36,062 nt of DNA, from the NCBI GenBank assembly GCA_965365345.1, contig CBDUBH010000030.1, forward strand, positions 1 through 36,062, given 5' to 3'. The number at the start of each line of letters is the position of its first letter. Within the stretch, counting starts at the first letter, position 1. The position numbers were made by a program, and so were the translations under genes. Source of the DNA: CBDUBH01 sp965365345 (GTDB lineage Bacteria > Bacteroidota > Ignavibacteria > Ignavibacteriales > SURF-24). This document shows, in pieces, positions 1 through 8,122 of this stretch. Below the pieces are notes generated by a model that was given only the letters and a program-made list of their open reading frames with translations, searched no databases and was not told the origin of the DNA.

Positions 1-326
1 ATTAAGCCATCGGTAATTCCATCAATATTTCTTTTTATTTTTTTTGCATTTATGAAAGTGCCTTTAGTGATTTCTTCAATCAACGGTGCAACAATTACTG
101 CGGAAAATATGGTGCTGTTTTTTGCTGCGGGCAAAAAATGAATTGCAAATTTTTCAAAGATAAAACTTATGATAACCGTTATTATTATTGCTCCTATTGC
201 GCCCCAGCCAAAACTAAGCATAATACATCTGAAAGGTTCACGCTCGTATTTATCGAACCACCAGAGAATTACGAGATATAAAAAAACCGGGATCAGCGCT
301 GCTGCGGCCGAAAAAAGAATTATCAT
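1..326 (-). CDS. PrsW family intramembrane metalloprotease (partial, N-terminal part)
   Basis: The minus strand reads open from an ATG at 326 to the window edge, about 108 codons, so the C-terminal half is missing. The visible part begins with a hydrophobic helix, then DKYEREP, a second hydrophobic helix and APLIEEITKG near residue 85. The Asp-Arg/Lys-Tyr-Glu-Arg-Glu-Pro segment and the EE-x-x-K-G segment are hallmarks of PrsW, the multi-pass membrane protease family whose Bacillus member cleaves the anti-sigma factor RsiW. The Glu-Glu pair is the presumed metal site. The start codon overlaps the stop of the upstream ABC permease by one base (TAATG), so the three genes are probably co-translated. 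The substrate here is unknown, and no anti-sigma factor is visible nearby. Confidence 0.8.
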   Translation of the reverse strand, partial: MIILFSAAAALIPVFLYLVILWWFDKYEREPFRCIMLSFGWGAIGAIIITVIISFIFEKFAIHFLPAAKNSTIFSAVIVAPLIEEITKGTFINAKKIKRNIDGITDGL

Positions 327-1579
327 TATTTTTCTTTAATCCATTGAAAAATTTCTTTTATATTAGGAGTTTTTCCATATGATAAAACTCCAATGCGAAA
401 AAGTTTAGATGAAATTTTAATCGTAATATAAATTGAAAATAATAATATTCCTACTGTCAGTAAAATTTCCCAATAGGGAAGTGTTTGAGTTCGTGACCTT
501 ATTAACATTACCGGCGATGAAGTTAATGGAAAATATGAAAGTGCTTTTGCAAGATTTGAATTTGGAAGCTGCAATAATTTTATTGATAAAATTAATGGAA
601 CAAGCATAACAACTGAAAGATAACTCGAGAATTGCTGAGCTTCCTGCTCAGTATTTACAACTGCTCCTAATCCGACAAATATTGAAGTAAAGAAAAGATA
701 ACCCAAAATAAAATACAGTACCGCTAATCCGAAATTGTAAAAAACTTCATGCGGAATAAAATTATTTCCGAAAAGAAACAATCCGATAAATCCCCAAACG
801 GAGATTTGAAAAATCCCGAGTAATCCTAATCCAATTACTTTTCCTGTAAGAAGTTCATTTACAGTACAACTAGAAAGAAGAATTTCCATAATACGGTTTG
901 ATTTTTCTTCGATCAAACTTCGCACAAGCATTCCGCCTGAAAATAATGTGAGTGTAAAGAGAAGCATTATCATTACAGTTGTTGAAATATAGATCATGCT
1001 TACGTTCCAAACATTTTCATCAATGTTATTTTGTATCTTTACTGAATTTATAGTTAGCGAAGGTTCAGCCATAATAATTTTATCTTCGGCTACTCCCAAT
1101 TTTAAAAGATTATTTTCAAGTTGAATTTCATTTATTGCATTTTGAATGATTAATATATTTTTTCTGTTATCTAAATTACTGCTGCGGTAAGTTATTTCGG
1201 TTAAATTATTTTCTTCGTTAATAATGAAATATCCTTCAAGTCTTCCATTTAATACATCGTTATCGGCTTTTTTAAGAATTACTTTTTCGGAAGATTCAGA
1301 TAAATTCGGATTTTGCAAATTTACAAGAACGAACCTTTCAGTTTCATTTTCAAATTTATTTACTTTTTGAATTAACTTTAAAAAATAATTTTCGGTGTTG
1401 TCAATTATTCCGATAATTCTCGGAGCGTTCATATTATCCTTTATTAAAAGGCTCGGAACGATACTTATGGCTAATACAATTACCGGAAATAAAAACATAA
1501 AAACCAAAAAAGTTTTTGTCCTTATTTTTTCAAGAAATTCGAATTTAGCAATTTTCAATATTTTAACGAGTTCTTTCAC
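326..1579 (-). CDS. ABC-2 type exporter permease (NatB-like)
   Basis: A 417-residue membrane protein. It has one transmembrane helix near residues 20-45, then a large extracytoplasmic domain of about 150 residues, then a block of five or six hydrophobic helices in the C-terminal half. This topology, with an SLIEEKSNRIMEILLSS segment just after the second helix, is that of the ABC-2 permeases related to NatB/CcmB-type exporters. Start is GTG at 1579, which overlaps the TGA of the ATPase gene (GTGA), so translation is coupled. Together with the ATPase it should form an exporter in the cytoplasmic membrane. Related pairs are annotated as sodium or drug efflux, but the substrate cannot be read from the sequence. 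Confidence 0.85.
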   Translation of the reverse strand: MKELVKILKIAKFEFLEKIRTKTFLVFMFLFPVIVLAISIVPSLLIKDNMNAPRIIGIIDNTENYFLKLIQKVNKFENETERFVLVNLQNPNLSESSEKVILKKADNDVLNGRLEGYFIINEENNLTEITYRSSNLDNRKNILIIQNAINEIQLENNLLKLGVAEDKIIMAEPSLTINSVKIQNNIDENVWNVSMIYISTTVMIMLLFTLTLFSGGMLVRSLIEEKSNRIMEILLSSCTVNELLTGKVIGLGLLGIFQISVWGFIGLFLFGNNFIPHEVFYNFGLAVLYFILGYLFFTSIFVGLGAVVNTEQEAQQFSSYLSVVMLVPLILSIKLLQLPNSNLAKALSYFPLTSSPVMLIRSRTQTLPYWEILLTVGILLFSIYITIKISSKLFRIGVLSYGKTPNIKEIFQWIKEK

Positions 1580-2496
1580 GCTGAAAGTCTTTCGTAATAA
1601 ATTGAATTATTTTGATGAATTGACTGCATGAAAATATTATGTAGTGAAGGTTCAACTTTTTCAAATTGATTTATTTTCAGCTGTGAAATTAAGGTAAACA
1701 AAAGTGAGTGCGCATCTGCGTTAGGTTTTAATTTTACTTCAGCTTTATTTTTTGTAAGATTTAAAATTTCGAGATAGGGAAGTTTTGCTATGAAACTTGC
1801 ATCGCCTTCAAAATCAATTGAGTAAATTTTAGTTCCGAATTTTTCTTTTATCGAATTCATATCGCCGCTTAAAACTTCTTTTCCGTTATTGATAAGAAAA
1901 ATATCACTGCATAGTTTTTCGGCAATATCCATAAGATGAGTTGAAACTATTACTATTTTTCCGGAATCCAGAAATTCAGAAATAACATCGCGAATCAATT
2001 CCTGATTGATCGGATCAAATCCCGAAAACGGTTCATCCAAAATCAATATCTCCGGATTGTGAACAACGGAAACTATAAATTGAATTAATTGCTGATTTCC
2101 TTTGGAAAGCTCTTCGATCTTACTGTTTGCGTATTTTGAAATTCCTATTCTTTCTAACCATGCGTGCGCATTTTTTACTGCTGTGGAGCTTTTAATATTT
2201 TTAAGTTGGGCAAAATAAGAAATAATATTTATAACTTTTGATTTTCTGTAAAGTCCGCGTTCCTCGGGGAGATAACCAATTATGTTATAAAAATTTTTAT
2301 TAATTAATTTTCCTTTAAATGAAATTGATCCGGAAGTTGGTTTTATTATATTTAGAATAATTCTTATTGTGGTAGTTTTTCCTGCACCGTTCGGCCCCAG
2401 AATTCCGAAAATCCTGCCGGGTTTAACTTCAAACGAAATTCCGTTCAAAGCAGTGGTATTACTGTATTGTTTGATTAGATCTTTTACAATTAGCAT
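1576..2496 (-). CDS. ABC transporter ATP-binding protein (NatA-like)
   Basis: A 306-residue ATPase with a complete set of motifs. Walker A is GPNGAGKTT (residues 34-42), the signature is LSKGNQQ (130-136), Walker B is LILDEP (151-156) with catalytic Glu155, and the switch His is His187 in STHLMD. The last 80 residues form the C-terminal extension (DUF4162 type) usual for ATPases paired with ABC-2 permeases. It is the first gene of the minus-strand operon; the permease start lies within its stop codon. The ATG at 2496 is the first possible start, and no clear Shine-Dalgarno precedes it. It powers the exporter encoded next to it. Confidence 0.92.
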   Translation of the reverse strand: MLIVKDLIKQYSNTTALNGISFEVKPGRIFGILGPNGAGKTTTIRIILNIIKPTSGSISFKGKLINKNFYNIIGYLPEERGLYRKSKVINIISYFAQLKNIKSSTAVKNAHAWLERIGISKYANSKIEELSKGNQQLIQFIVSVVHNPEILILDEPFSGFDPINQELIRDVISEFLDSGKIVIVSTHLMDIAEKLCSDIFLINNGKEVLSGDMNSIKEKFGTKIYSIDFEGDASFIAKLPYLEILNLTKNKAEVKLKPNADAHSLLFTLISQLKINQFEKVEPSLHNIFMQSIHQNNSIYYERLSA

Positions 2497-2645
2497 AAAA
2501 ATCCGATCGGTTTGGAACTTAATGTTCTTTATTTCAATTTAATTAATTTTAATTAAATGCCAAAAATCGTATTTTAAAAGGTTATTATTTTTACAATTTA
2601 TTTATTGAAATATTTAAGTGATTATTCAATAATATATAACTAATA

Positions 2646-2674
2646 TTGACTATAAGTGTAGAGATTTTTATATT
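2646..2674 (+). promoter_or_regulatory. Candidate sigma70-type promoter for the yceD-fab operon
   Basis: TTGACT at 2646-2651, a 17-nt spacer, and TATATT at 2669-2674 match the -35/-10 consensus at five of six positions each. Transcription would start near 2681, giving a leader of under 40 nt before yceD at 2718. The leader begins with a weak 7-bp hairpin, GCTTTTT at 2680-2686 pairing with AAAAAGC at 2692-2698. The promoter lies in the 221-bp divergent gap that also serves the ABC operon on the other strand. It was found by eye in AT-rich DNA, so chance is possible. Confidence 0.5.
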
Positions 2675-2717
2675 TCTATGCTTTTTTTTATAAAAAGCCA
2701 AAAAAGTTATTTTAAAT

Positions 2718-3227
2718 ATGATTATAAAGATAAAAAATTATACAGACGGCATTCATCATTTTGAATTTGAAGAGCCGGCTGAAAAGATTGGTCTTGGAGA
2801 TCCTTTTTACAATGGTGTAAAACTTAATGTAAAAATGGATAAATCAAATTCACAGCTTGTGTTTGATTGTAATCTTCATACAAAGGCAAAACTCGATTGT
2901 GACAGATGTTTGAATGAATATGATGCGGAGTTTGAAACTGATTTTATAATTACTTATATAATCGGTACGGACAATGGCGAGGAAGTTGATAATTTGTATT
3001 ATCTTTCTCCTGAAGATGATAAAATAAATTTGACTCAGGATGCTTATGATTATGCAAAATTATCTATGCCGATGAAAAGTCTTTGCAGTGATGATTGCAA
3101 AGGTTTGTGTCCGAAATGCGGAAAAGATCTTAATGTTGAAAGTTGCGATTGTAAAGAAAATGAAATCAATCCTATTTGGGAAGCTTTGCTTTCTAAAAAG
3201 AAAAAAGAGGATGATACAAAAGATTAA
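2718..3227 (+). CDS. yceD: YceD family (DUF177) protein
   Basis: A 169-residue protein of the YceD/DUF177 family, linked to accumulation of 23S rRNA in Escherichia coli and to plastid ribosome assembly in plants. The central KLDCDRCLNEYDAEF segment and a C-terminal cluster of cysteines, CSDDCKGLCPKCGKDL and ESCDC, match the family pattern of paired CxxC sites that may bind zinc. The acidic, lysine-rich tail is also typical. It is the first gene after the candidate promoter and is followed by rpmF, the same yceD-rpmF-plsX-fab order found in E. coli and many other bacteria. The gene symbol is assigned on both domain and context. Confidence 0.9.
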   Translation: MIIKIKNYTDGIHHFEFEEPAEKIGLGDPFYNGVKLNVKMDKSNSQLVFDCNLHTKAKLDCDRCLNEYDAEFETDFIITYIIGTDNGEEVDNLYYLSPEDDKINLTQDAYDYAKLSMPMKSLCSDDCKGLCPKCGKDLNVESCDCKENEINPIWEALLSKKKKEDDTKD

Positions 3228-3330
3228 GTTATATTTAGATTTTAAATTTAATCGAGTTTGTTAAAAAGAATTTGAGTTTAAGAATTTAATAAATGTTACT
3301 GTTTTACAAAAACTAATGGTGGAATAAGAA

Positions 3331-3510
3331 ATGCCAAATCCGAAAAGAAAGATGTCGAAGACACGTAGAGATAAGAGAAGAACTCATTACAAAGCCGAGG
3401 CTCCAACTTTATCTTCATGCAGCAATTGCGGTGAAATGAAATTGAACCACAGAGCATGCCCAAGCTGCGGATATTACGCAAGCAAATCTATGTTTATCCC
3501 TAAAGCATAA
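3331..3510 (+). CDS. rpmF: 50S ribosomal protein L32
   Basis: A 59-residue protein read from the ATG at 3331 to TAA at 3510. It starts MPNPKRKMSKTRRDKRR, the basic N-terminus diagnostic of bacterial L32, and then carries a zinc ribbon with Cys30, Cys33, Cys43 and Cys46 (CSNC and CPSC). All four cysteines are present, so this is the zinc-binding form and not the cysteine-free paralogue some bacteria use when zinc is scarce. L32 sits in the large ribosomal subunit near the peptidyl transferase region. A GGTGGA/GGAA stretch precedes the ATG. Its position between yceD and plsX is the classic one. Confidence 0.97.
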   Translation: MPNPKRKMSKTRRDKRRTHYKAEAPTLSSCSNCGEMKLNHRACPSCGYYASKSMFIPKA

Positions 3511-3523
3511 GCTTTCATAATTC

Positions 3524-4546
3524 ATGGCGGTAAACAAAAGTTCAAAGTGCAGGATTGTTATTGACGCAATGGGGGGTGATTATGCCCCTCAGAATGCAGT
3601 ATTAGGTGCTGTTCAAGCTGAAAAAAATAATCCGGATATTGAAATTGTTCTGGTTGGTAAATCAGAGCAAATTCAAAAAATCCTCGACCAAAATAAAATT
3701 ACTTTTGATAGTAAGAGAATTATTAATGCCGATGAAACAATTGAAATGGGAGATTCGCCGGCAACGGCTGTTAAAACTAAAAAAGATTCTTCTATTGTAG
3801 TCGGAATTAATTTAGTTAAAGAAAATAAAGCCGATGCTTTTGTAAGTGCCGGAAATACCGGTGCGGTTGTAACCGCTTCTACTCTGATTTTAGGCAGATT
3901 AAATGGAGTGGAAAGACCAACGATCGGAACATTTATGCCGAATTCAACCGGAGTTACAACTTTGTTTGATGTTGGTGCTTTTGTTGATACAAAGCCTCAG
4001 CACTTGCTGGGTTATGCCGTTATGAGCACAATTTTCGTTAAGGAAATTTATAATATTTCTAATCCAAGCGTCGGACTTTTAACAACCGGCGAGGAAGAGG
4101 AAAAAGGAAATAAAGTTACTAAAGAAGCTTATCCGCTTTTTAAAAATTCTAATTTGAATTTTGTTGGAAATGTTGAAGGAAGGGATATTCTTCAAGGTAA
4201 AGCCAATATTATAATTTGTGATGGATTTATCGGGAACATAGTTCTAAAGTTTGGTGAAAGTGTTCCGAAATTACTTAAGTATTTGCTTAAAGATTATTCT
4301 AAAAAGAATATTTTTAATTTAATAAAGGTCGGACTTTTAAAGGGGGTTTTAAAAGAAGCTTTGCAGCCTTTAAATCCTGATAATTACGGCGGTGTGCCGC
4401 TTTTGGGAGTTAAAGGGATCACGATAATCGGGCACGGATCAAGTTCTGTTGTTGCGATAAAAAATATGGTTGACAGAGCTTATGAAATGTACAATAAAAA
4501 TTTAACCCGGAAAATTGAACTCGCATTGGAAGAATATGGAAAATAA
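3524..4546 (+). CDS. plsX: Phosphate acyltransferase PlsX
   Basis: A 340-residue protein starting 13 nt after rpmF. It carries IDAMGGDYAPQNAV near residue 15, the family signature, then SAGNTGA near residue 108, RPTIGTFMP, and GNVEGRDI and CDGFIGNIVLKFGE in the second half, all typical of PlsX. The enzyme converts acyl-ACP plus phosphate to acyl-phosphate, the donor used by PlsY to acylate glycerol-3-phosphate, and so connects fatty acid synthesis to membrane phospholipids. Length matches the family. The end of the gene overlaps the start of fabH by 11 nt, which suggests coupled translation of the two. Confidence 0.97.
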   Translation: MAVNKSSKCRIVIDAMGGDYAPQNAVLGAVQAEKNNPDIEIVLVGKSEQIQKILDQNKITFDSKRIINADETIEMGDSPATAVKTKKDSSIVVGINLVKENKADAFVSAGNTGAVVTASTLILGRLNGVERPTIGTFMPNSTGVTTLFDVGAFVDTKPQHLLGYAVMSTIFVKEIYNISNPSVGLLTTGEEEEKGNKVTKEAYPLFKNSNLNFVGNVEGRDILQGKANIIICDGFIGNIVLKFGESVPKLLKYLLKDYSKKNIFNLIKVGLLKGVLKEALQPLNPDNYGGVPLLGVKGITIIGHGSSSVVAIKNMVDRAYEMYNKNLTRKIELALEEYGK

Positions 4547-5546
4547 TTCAAATAAAAGATATAACGCCGCTATTACAGGCGTTGGAATGTATGCCCCTGA
4601 AAAGATTTTAGATAACAAATATTTTGAACAGATTGTTGATACTACAGATGAATGGATAATGACAAGAACCGGCATTAAAGAAAGAAGAATGCTGGAAAAC
4701 GGCGCCACAAGCGATCTTGCAGCAAAAGCTATTGAAGATTTATTGCAAACGCGTAATATTTCTCCTGAAGAAATTGATGTAATTATAGTTGCTACAGTTA
4801 CTCCGGATATGTTTTTCCCTTCAACTGCTTGCTTGGTACAAGAAAAAATCGGTGCAAAAAATGCCTGGGGATTTGATCTTTCGGCTGCATGCAGCGGTTT
4901 TCTTTTTGCATTAAGAACAGGTGCAAGTTTGGTTGAAAGCGGCGGATATAAAAAAGTAATAGTTGTCGGCGCTGATAAAATGAGTTCAATCGTAGATTAT
5001 TCTGATAGAAATACATGTGTACTTTTCGGTGATGGCGCTTCAGCAGTTTTACTTGAACCAACCGAAGATCGCAATTTGGGAGTAATTGATTCAATTCTTC
5101 ATATTGATGGTTCAGGAAAAAATAGTCTAAATATGAAAGCAGGCGGAAGCTTAAATCCTGCTTCTATAGAAACAGTAGAAAATAAATGGCATTATATTTT
5201 TCAAGATGGAAAAGCAGTTTTCAAAGTTGCCGTTAAAGGAATGGCAGATGTTTCTTATGAAATAATGCAAAAAAATAATTTAAGTTCTGATGATGTAAAA
5301 TATCTTGTACCTCATCAGGCAAACCTTAGAATTATTGATGCAACCGCTGAAAGAATGGGCGTTACCAAAGATAAAGTGATGATAAATATTGATAAGTACG
5401 GCAATACAACAGCAGCAACAATTCCTTTGTGTTTAACTGAATATTATAGAGCCGGAAAACTTAAAAAAGGTGATAATTTGATTCTTGCCGCATTTGGCGC
5501 TGGTTTTACATGGGGATCAACTTACTTAGTTTGGAGTATGGAATAA
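4536..5546 (+). CDS. fabH: 3-oxoacyl-ACP synthase III (FabH)
   Basis: A 336-residue condensing enzyme that joins acetyl-CoA (or a branched acyl-CoA) to malonyl-ACP to begin each fatty acid chain. The Cys-His-Asn triad is complete: Cys119 in AACSGF, His260 in PHQANLRI and Asn290 in YGNTTAATIP. I chose the ATG at 4536 because it follows GGAAG at 4528-4532 and gives an N-terminus of family length. An upstream in-frame TTG at 4515 would add seven residues and lie deeper inside plsX. It ends one base before fabD. Which primer it prefers cannot be told from sequence alone. Confidence 0.96.
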   Translation: MENNSNKRYNAAITGVGMYAPEKILDNKYFEQIVDTTDEWIMTRTGIKERRMLENGATSDLAAKAIEDLLQTRNISPEEIDVIIVATVTPDMFFPSTACLVQEKIGAKNAWGFDLSAACSGFLFALRTGASLVESGGYKKVIVVGADKMSSIVDYSDRNTCVLFGDGASAVLLEPTEDRNLGVIDSILHIDGSGKNSLNMKAGGSLNPASIETVENKWHYIFQDGKAVFKVAVKGMADVSYEIMQKNNLSSDDVKYLVPHQANLRIIDATAERMGVTKDKVMINIDKYGNTTAATIPLCLTEYYRAGKLKKGDNLILAAFGAGFTWGSTYLVWSME

Positions 5547-5547
5547 T

Positions 5548-6462
5548 ATGGGAAAAAGAGCATTTATATTTCCTGGACAAGGATCTCAAGCTGTTGGAAT
5601 GGCTAAAGATCTTTTTGAAAATTCCGTTGAAGCAAAAGAAATGATTCAAATGGCTGATGATGCCATCGGAATGAAACTTTCACATATAATGTTTAACGGC
5701 CCTGAAGAGAATTTAAAACAAACTGAAAATACACAACCAGCAATATTTTTGCACAGTGTCGTTTTAGCAAGTATCATCAGAACAATAAATGCCGATATGG
5801 CAGCAGGTCATTCTCTTGGAGAATACTCCGCACTTGTTTATGCCGGTGCGGTTCAATTTTATGATGCCGTAAAACTTGTTAGAACAAGAGGTGTAGCTAT
5901 GCAAAAAGCCGGAACAAAATTTCCCGGATCCATGGCTGCAGTTGTAGGTCTTGAATCCGATAAACTAATTGAGGTTTGTAAAACTGCTTCCGAATCAGGA
6001 ATTGTTCAATGTGCAAATTTTAATTCACCGGGACAAATCGTAATTTCAGGTTCGGTTGAAGGCGTAAAAAAAGCAATGGAACTTGCAAAACAATCGGGCG
6101 CAAAATTAGTAAAAGAGCTTGTAGTTAGCGGTGCATTTCATTCACCTTTAATGGAACCTGCAATTCAAGAGCTTCAATCAAAATTAGATGAAACTAATTT
6201 TTATAATGCTAAAATTCCGGTTTATGCGAACGTAAGCGCAATGCCGGTTCAAGATAAAGAAGAAATAAAATCGCTTTTAATTCAGCAACTTACAGCTCCC
6301 GTAAGATGGGAAGAAACAATTAAAAATATGATTCAGGATGGTGCCGATGAATTTATAGAGATCGGACCGGGTAAAGTATTGCAGGGATTAGTAAAAAGAA
6401 TAGATCCGAACGTTTCTGTTAGCGGAATAGAAAAGTATTCTGATCTTGAAAGGTTTTTATAA
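5548..6462 (+). CDS. fabD: Malonyl-CoA:ACP transacylase (FabD)
   Basis: A 304-residue enzyme that loads malonyl groups from CoA onto acyl carrier protein, supplying the extender unit for FabH and FabF. It has FPGQGSQ at residues 8-14, the nucleophile Ser89 in AAGHSLGEYSA and the catalytic His198 in SGAFHSP, all at the expected positions, and EIGPGKVLQGL near the C-terminus. It begins directly after fabH, and its TAA shares a base with the ATG of the next gene (TAATG). Length and domain are complete and nothing is unusual. Confidence 0.97.
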   Translation: MGKRAFIFPGQGSQAVGMAKDLFENSVEAKEMIQMADDAIGMKLSHIMFNGPEENLKQTENTQPAIFLHSVVLASIIRTINADMAAGHSLGEYSALVYAGAVQFYDAVKLVRTRGVAMQKAGTKFPGSMAAVVGLESDKLIEVCKTASESGIVQCANFNSPGQIVISGSVEGVKKAMELAKQSGAKLVKELVVSGAFHSPLMEPAIQELQSKLDETNFYNAKIPVYANVSAMPVQDKEEIKSLLIQQLTAPVRWEETIKNMIQDGADEFIEIGPGKVLQGLVKRIDPNVSVSGIEKYSDLERFL

Positions 6463-7070
6463 TGCCTGAAAATGAAATGAAGATAATAAAAGGATTAAAG
6501 ATAGATCCGGTTATCTTTACTCAACAATTTGTTCCGGGTTGCGATATTTGCAAATGTTCCGGCGAATGTTGTTATTACGGCGTTTACACTGAATCTAATG
6601 AACATGAAAATATCTTAAAAATTAAAGATAAAATAATTGAAGAAATGGACGATTCTCAAACCAAAGTAGTTAAAAATTGGTTTGAAGAGCCTATCGAAGA
6701 TGATGATTTTACTTCCGGGATTGCGGTAGGAACGGAAGTTTACAACGGAAAATGTGTTTTTTTGGATAAGCAGGGATTTTGCACACTTCAAAAAATTGCA
6801 ATGAAAGAAGGCGTTCACAAGTGGAAATATAAGCCTTTATATTGTATATTGTTTCCGTTGGTAATTTGGGAAGGTAAATTTACAATTGATGAAGATCATC
6901 TGAAAAGAATGAATTACTGTAACAAAAAAGAAATTTACAGTGCTGATCTTTTTAAAATTTTTCAAGAAGAAATTAAACATGTCTTCGGTGAAGATGGATT
7001 TAAAGAACTCTTGGAATATAAAGATGAATTTTTGAAAATTAAAAAATCCGAGGAAAATATTGAATCTTAA
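6462..7070 (+). CDS. Cysteine-cluster protein (YkgJ/DUF3109-like) inside the fab operon
   Basis: A 202-residue soluble protein with clustered cysteines. CDICKCSGECC carries Cys27, Cys30, Cys32, Cys36 and Cys37; further cysteines are Cys98 and Cys107 in CVFLDKQGFCTLQ, Cys128 in KPLYCILFP and Cys153 in NYCNKK. This order (dense N-terminal cluster, then C-x8-C with a Gly-Phe-Cys turn, then K-P-x-x-C-x-x-x-P) is the pattern of the YkgJ/UPF0153 and DUF3109 families, thought to bind zinc or an iron-sulfur cluster. The biochemical role is not known. The gene is locked into the fatty-acid operon: its ATG overlaps the fabD stop, and fabG starts inside its last 11 nt. The exact subfamily is uncertain. 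Confidence 0.7.
   Translation: MPENEMKIIKGLKIDPVIFTQQFVPGCDICKCSGECCYYGVYTESNEHENILKIKDKIIEEMDDSQTKVVKNWFEEPIEDDDFTSGIAVGTEVYNGKCVFLDKQGFCTLQKIAMKEGVHKWKYKPLYCILFPLVIWEGKFTIDEDHLKRMNYCNKKEIYSADLFKIFQEEIKHVFGEDGFKELLEYKDEFLKIKKSEENIES
7050..7054 (+). promoter_or_regulatory. Ribosome binding site deciding the TTG start of fabG
   Basis: GAGGA lies five bases ahead of the TTG at 7060. No ATG start is available that would keep the N-terminal nucleotide-binding strand, so this site supports TTG as the real fabG start. Confidence 0.6.
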
Positions 7071-7803
7071 AAATAAAATTGCGATTGTAACAGGTGGTTC
7101 AAGAGGAATCGGAAGAGCGATAGTTTTAGAATTAGCTGAACGTGGCTGTAATGTGGTTTTTACATATAACAGCAATGAACAAGCAGCAAAAGAAGTAGAA
7201 ACCTTGGCAAATGAAAAAGGAGTTAAAGCAATTGCAGTAAAAGCTGATGCGGCTTCATTTACCGAAGCAGAAAAAGTTGTTCAAACGGCAATTGAAAATT
7301 TCAGCGGAGTTGATATTTTGGTCAACAATGCCGGCATTACAAAAGATAATCTGCTTTTAAGAATGTCAGAAAATGATTTTGATTCGGTAATAAATGCAAA
7401 TTTAAAAAGCGTTTTCAATTATACAAAAGCAGCATTAAAACCGATGATGTCCAAAAGATACGGAAAGATAATAAATCTAACTTCTGTTGTTGGAATTATC
7501 GGAAATCCGGGTCAGTCAAATTATGTAGCTTCAAAAGCGGGTGTTATCGGGTTTACAAAATCAGCTGCCAAAGAATTAGCATCAAGAAACATTAATGTAA
7601 ATGCTGTTGCTCCGGGATTAATTTTATCCGATATGACTTCAGCCTTGAATGAAAAACAAAAAGAAGCTATTTTAACAAATGTGCCTTTAAAACGTGAAGG
7701 AAAACCGGAAGATATTGCTAAAACCGTTGCATTTTTATCAAGTCCGGATTCTGATTATATTACCGGACAGGTAATTTCCGTTGATGGCGGAATGGCAATG
7801 TAA
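7060..7803 (+). CDS. fabG: 3-oxoacyl-ACP reductase (FabG)
   Basis: A 247-residue short-chain dehydrogenase that reduces 3-oxoacyl-ACP with NADPH, the first reduction of each elongation cycle. It has the cofactor motif TGGSRGIG (11-18), NNAG (89-92) and the active residues Ser142, Tyr155 and Lys159 in the spacing S-x12-Y-x3-K. The C-terminus ends in YITGQVISVDGGMAM, the standard family ending. The start is TTG at 7060, overlapping the upstream gene by 11 nt and served by GAGGA. The position between fabD and acpP separates FabG from the many paralogous dehydrogenases of the family. Confidence 0.95.
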   Translation: MNLKNKIAIVTGGSRGIGRAIVLELAERGCNVVFTYNSNEQAAKEVETLANEKGVKAIAVKADAASFTEAEKVVQTAIENFSGVDILVNNAGITKDNLLLRMSENDFDSVINANLKSVFNYTKAALKPMMSKRYGKIINLTSVVGIIGNPGQSNYVASKAGVIGFTKSAAKELASRNINVNAVAPGLILSDMTSALNEKQKEAILTNVPLKREGKPEDIAKTVAFLSSPDSDYITGQVISVDGGMAM

Positions 7804-7867
7804 AAATTTAAAAAAGAAGTTTAACTAATAATTATTAAAAACATTCATAAAACAAAAACAAACAAAC

Positions 7868-7872
7868 GGGAG
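7868..7872 (+). promoter_or_regulatory. Strong ribosome binding site of acpP
   Basis: GGGAG ends five bases ahead of the acpP ATG at 7878. It lies in a 74-nt gap otherwise made of A-rich sequence with no visible structure, an open leader that suits high translation of the carrier protein. Confidence 0.55.
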
Positions 7873-7877
7873 AAAAA

Positions 7878-8114
7878 ATGGACGTTGAAGCTAAAGTTAA
7901 AGAAATAGTAATGGATAAATTAGGTGTAGAAGAATCACAAGTAACACCTGAAGCTTCATTTCAAAACGATTTAGGCGCAGATTCTTTGGATACAGTTGAA
8001 TTAATTATGGGATTTGAAAGTGCTTTCGGTATTTCAATTCCTGACGAAGAAGCAGAAAAAATTGCTACTGTAGGCGATGCAGTTAATTATTTAAAAGGTA
8101 AAGTAAACAGTTAA
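7878..8114 (+). CDS. acpP: Acyl carrier protein
   Basis: A 78-residue acidic protein that carries growing acyl chains on a phosphopantetheine arm. The attachment site is Ser36 in GADSLDTVEL, the invariant DSL motif, followed by helix residues IPDEEAEKIATVGDAVNYL. Length and charge match AcpP. It stands between fabG and fabF, as in most bacterial fatty-acid operons. A 74-nt gap precedes it, longer than other gaps in the operon, so an internal promoter is possible, though none is convincing by eye. A 14-bp hairpin follows the stop codon. Confidence 0.98.
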   Translation: MDVEAKVKEIVMDKLGVEESQVTPEASFQNDLGADSLDTVELIMGFESAFGISIPDEEAEKIATVGDAVNYLKGKVNS

Positions 8115-8122
8115 TTTTTTAT

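Noticed and set aside
3296..3481. Minus-strand open frame of 61 codons over rpmF
   Set aside because: It is antisense to ribosomal protein L32, which matches its family along its whole length, and has no ribosome binding site or recognisable domain.
4515..4535. Upstream TTG start for fabH
   Set aside because: It adds seven residues not typical of FabH and lies deeper in plsX; the ATG at 4536 follows a GGAAG.
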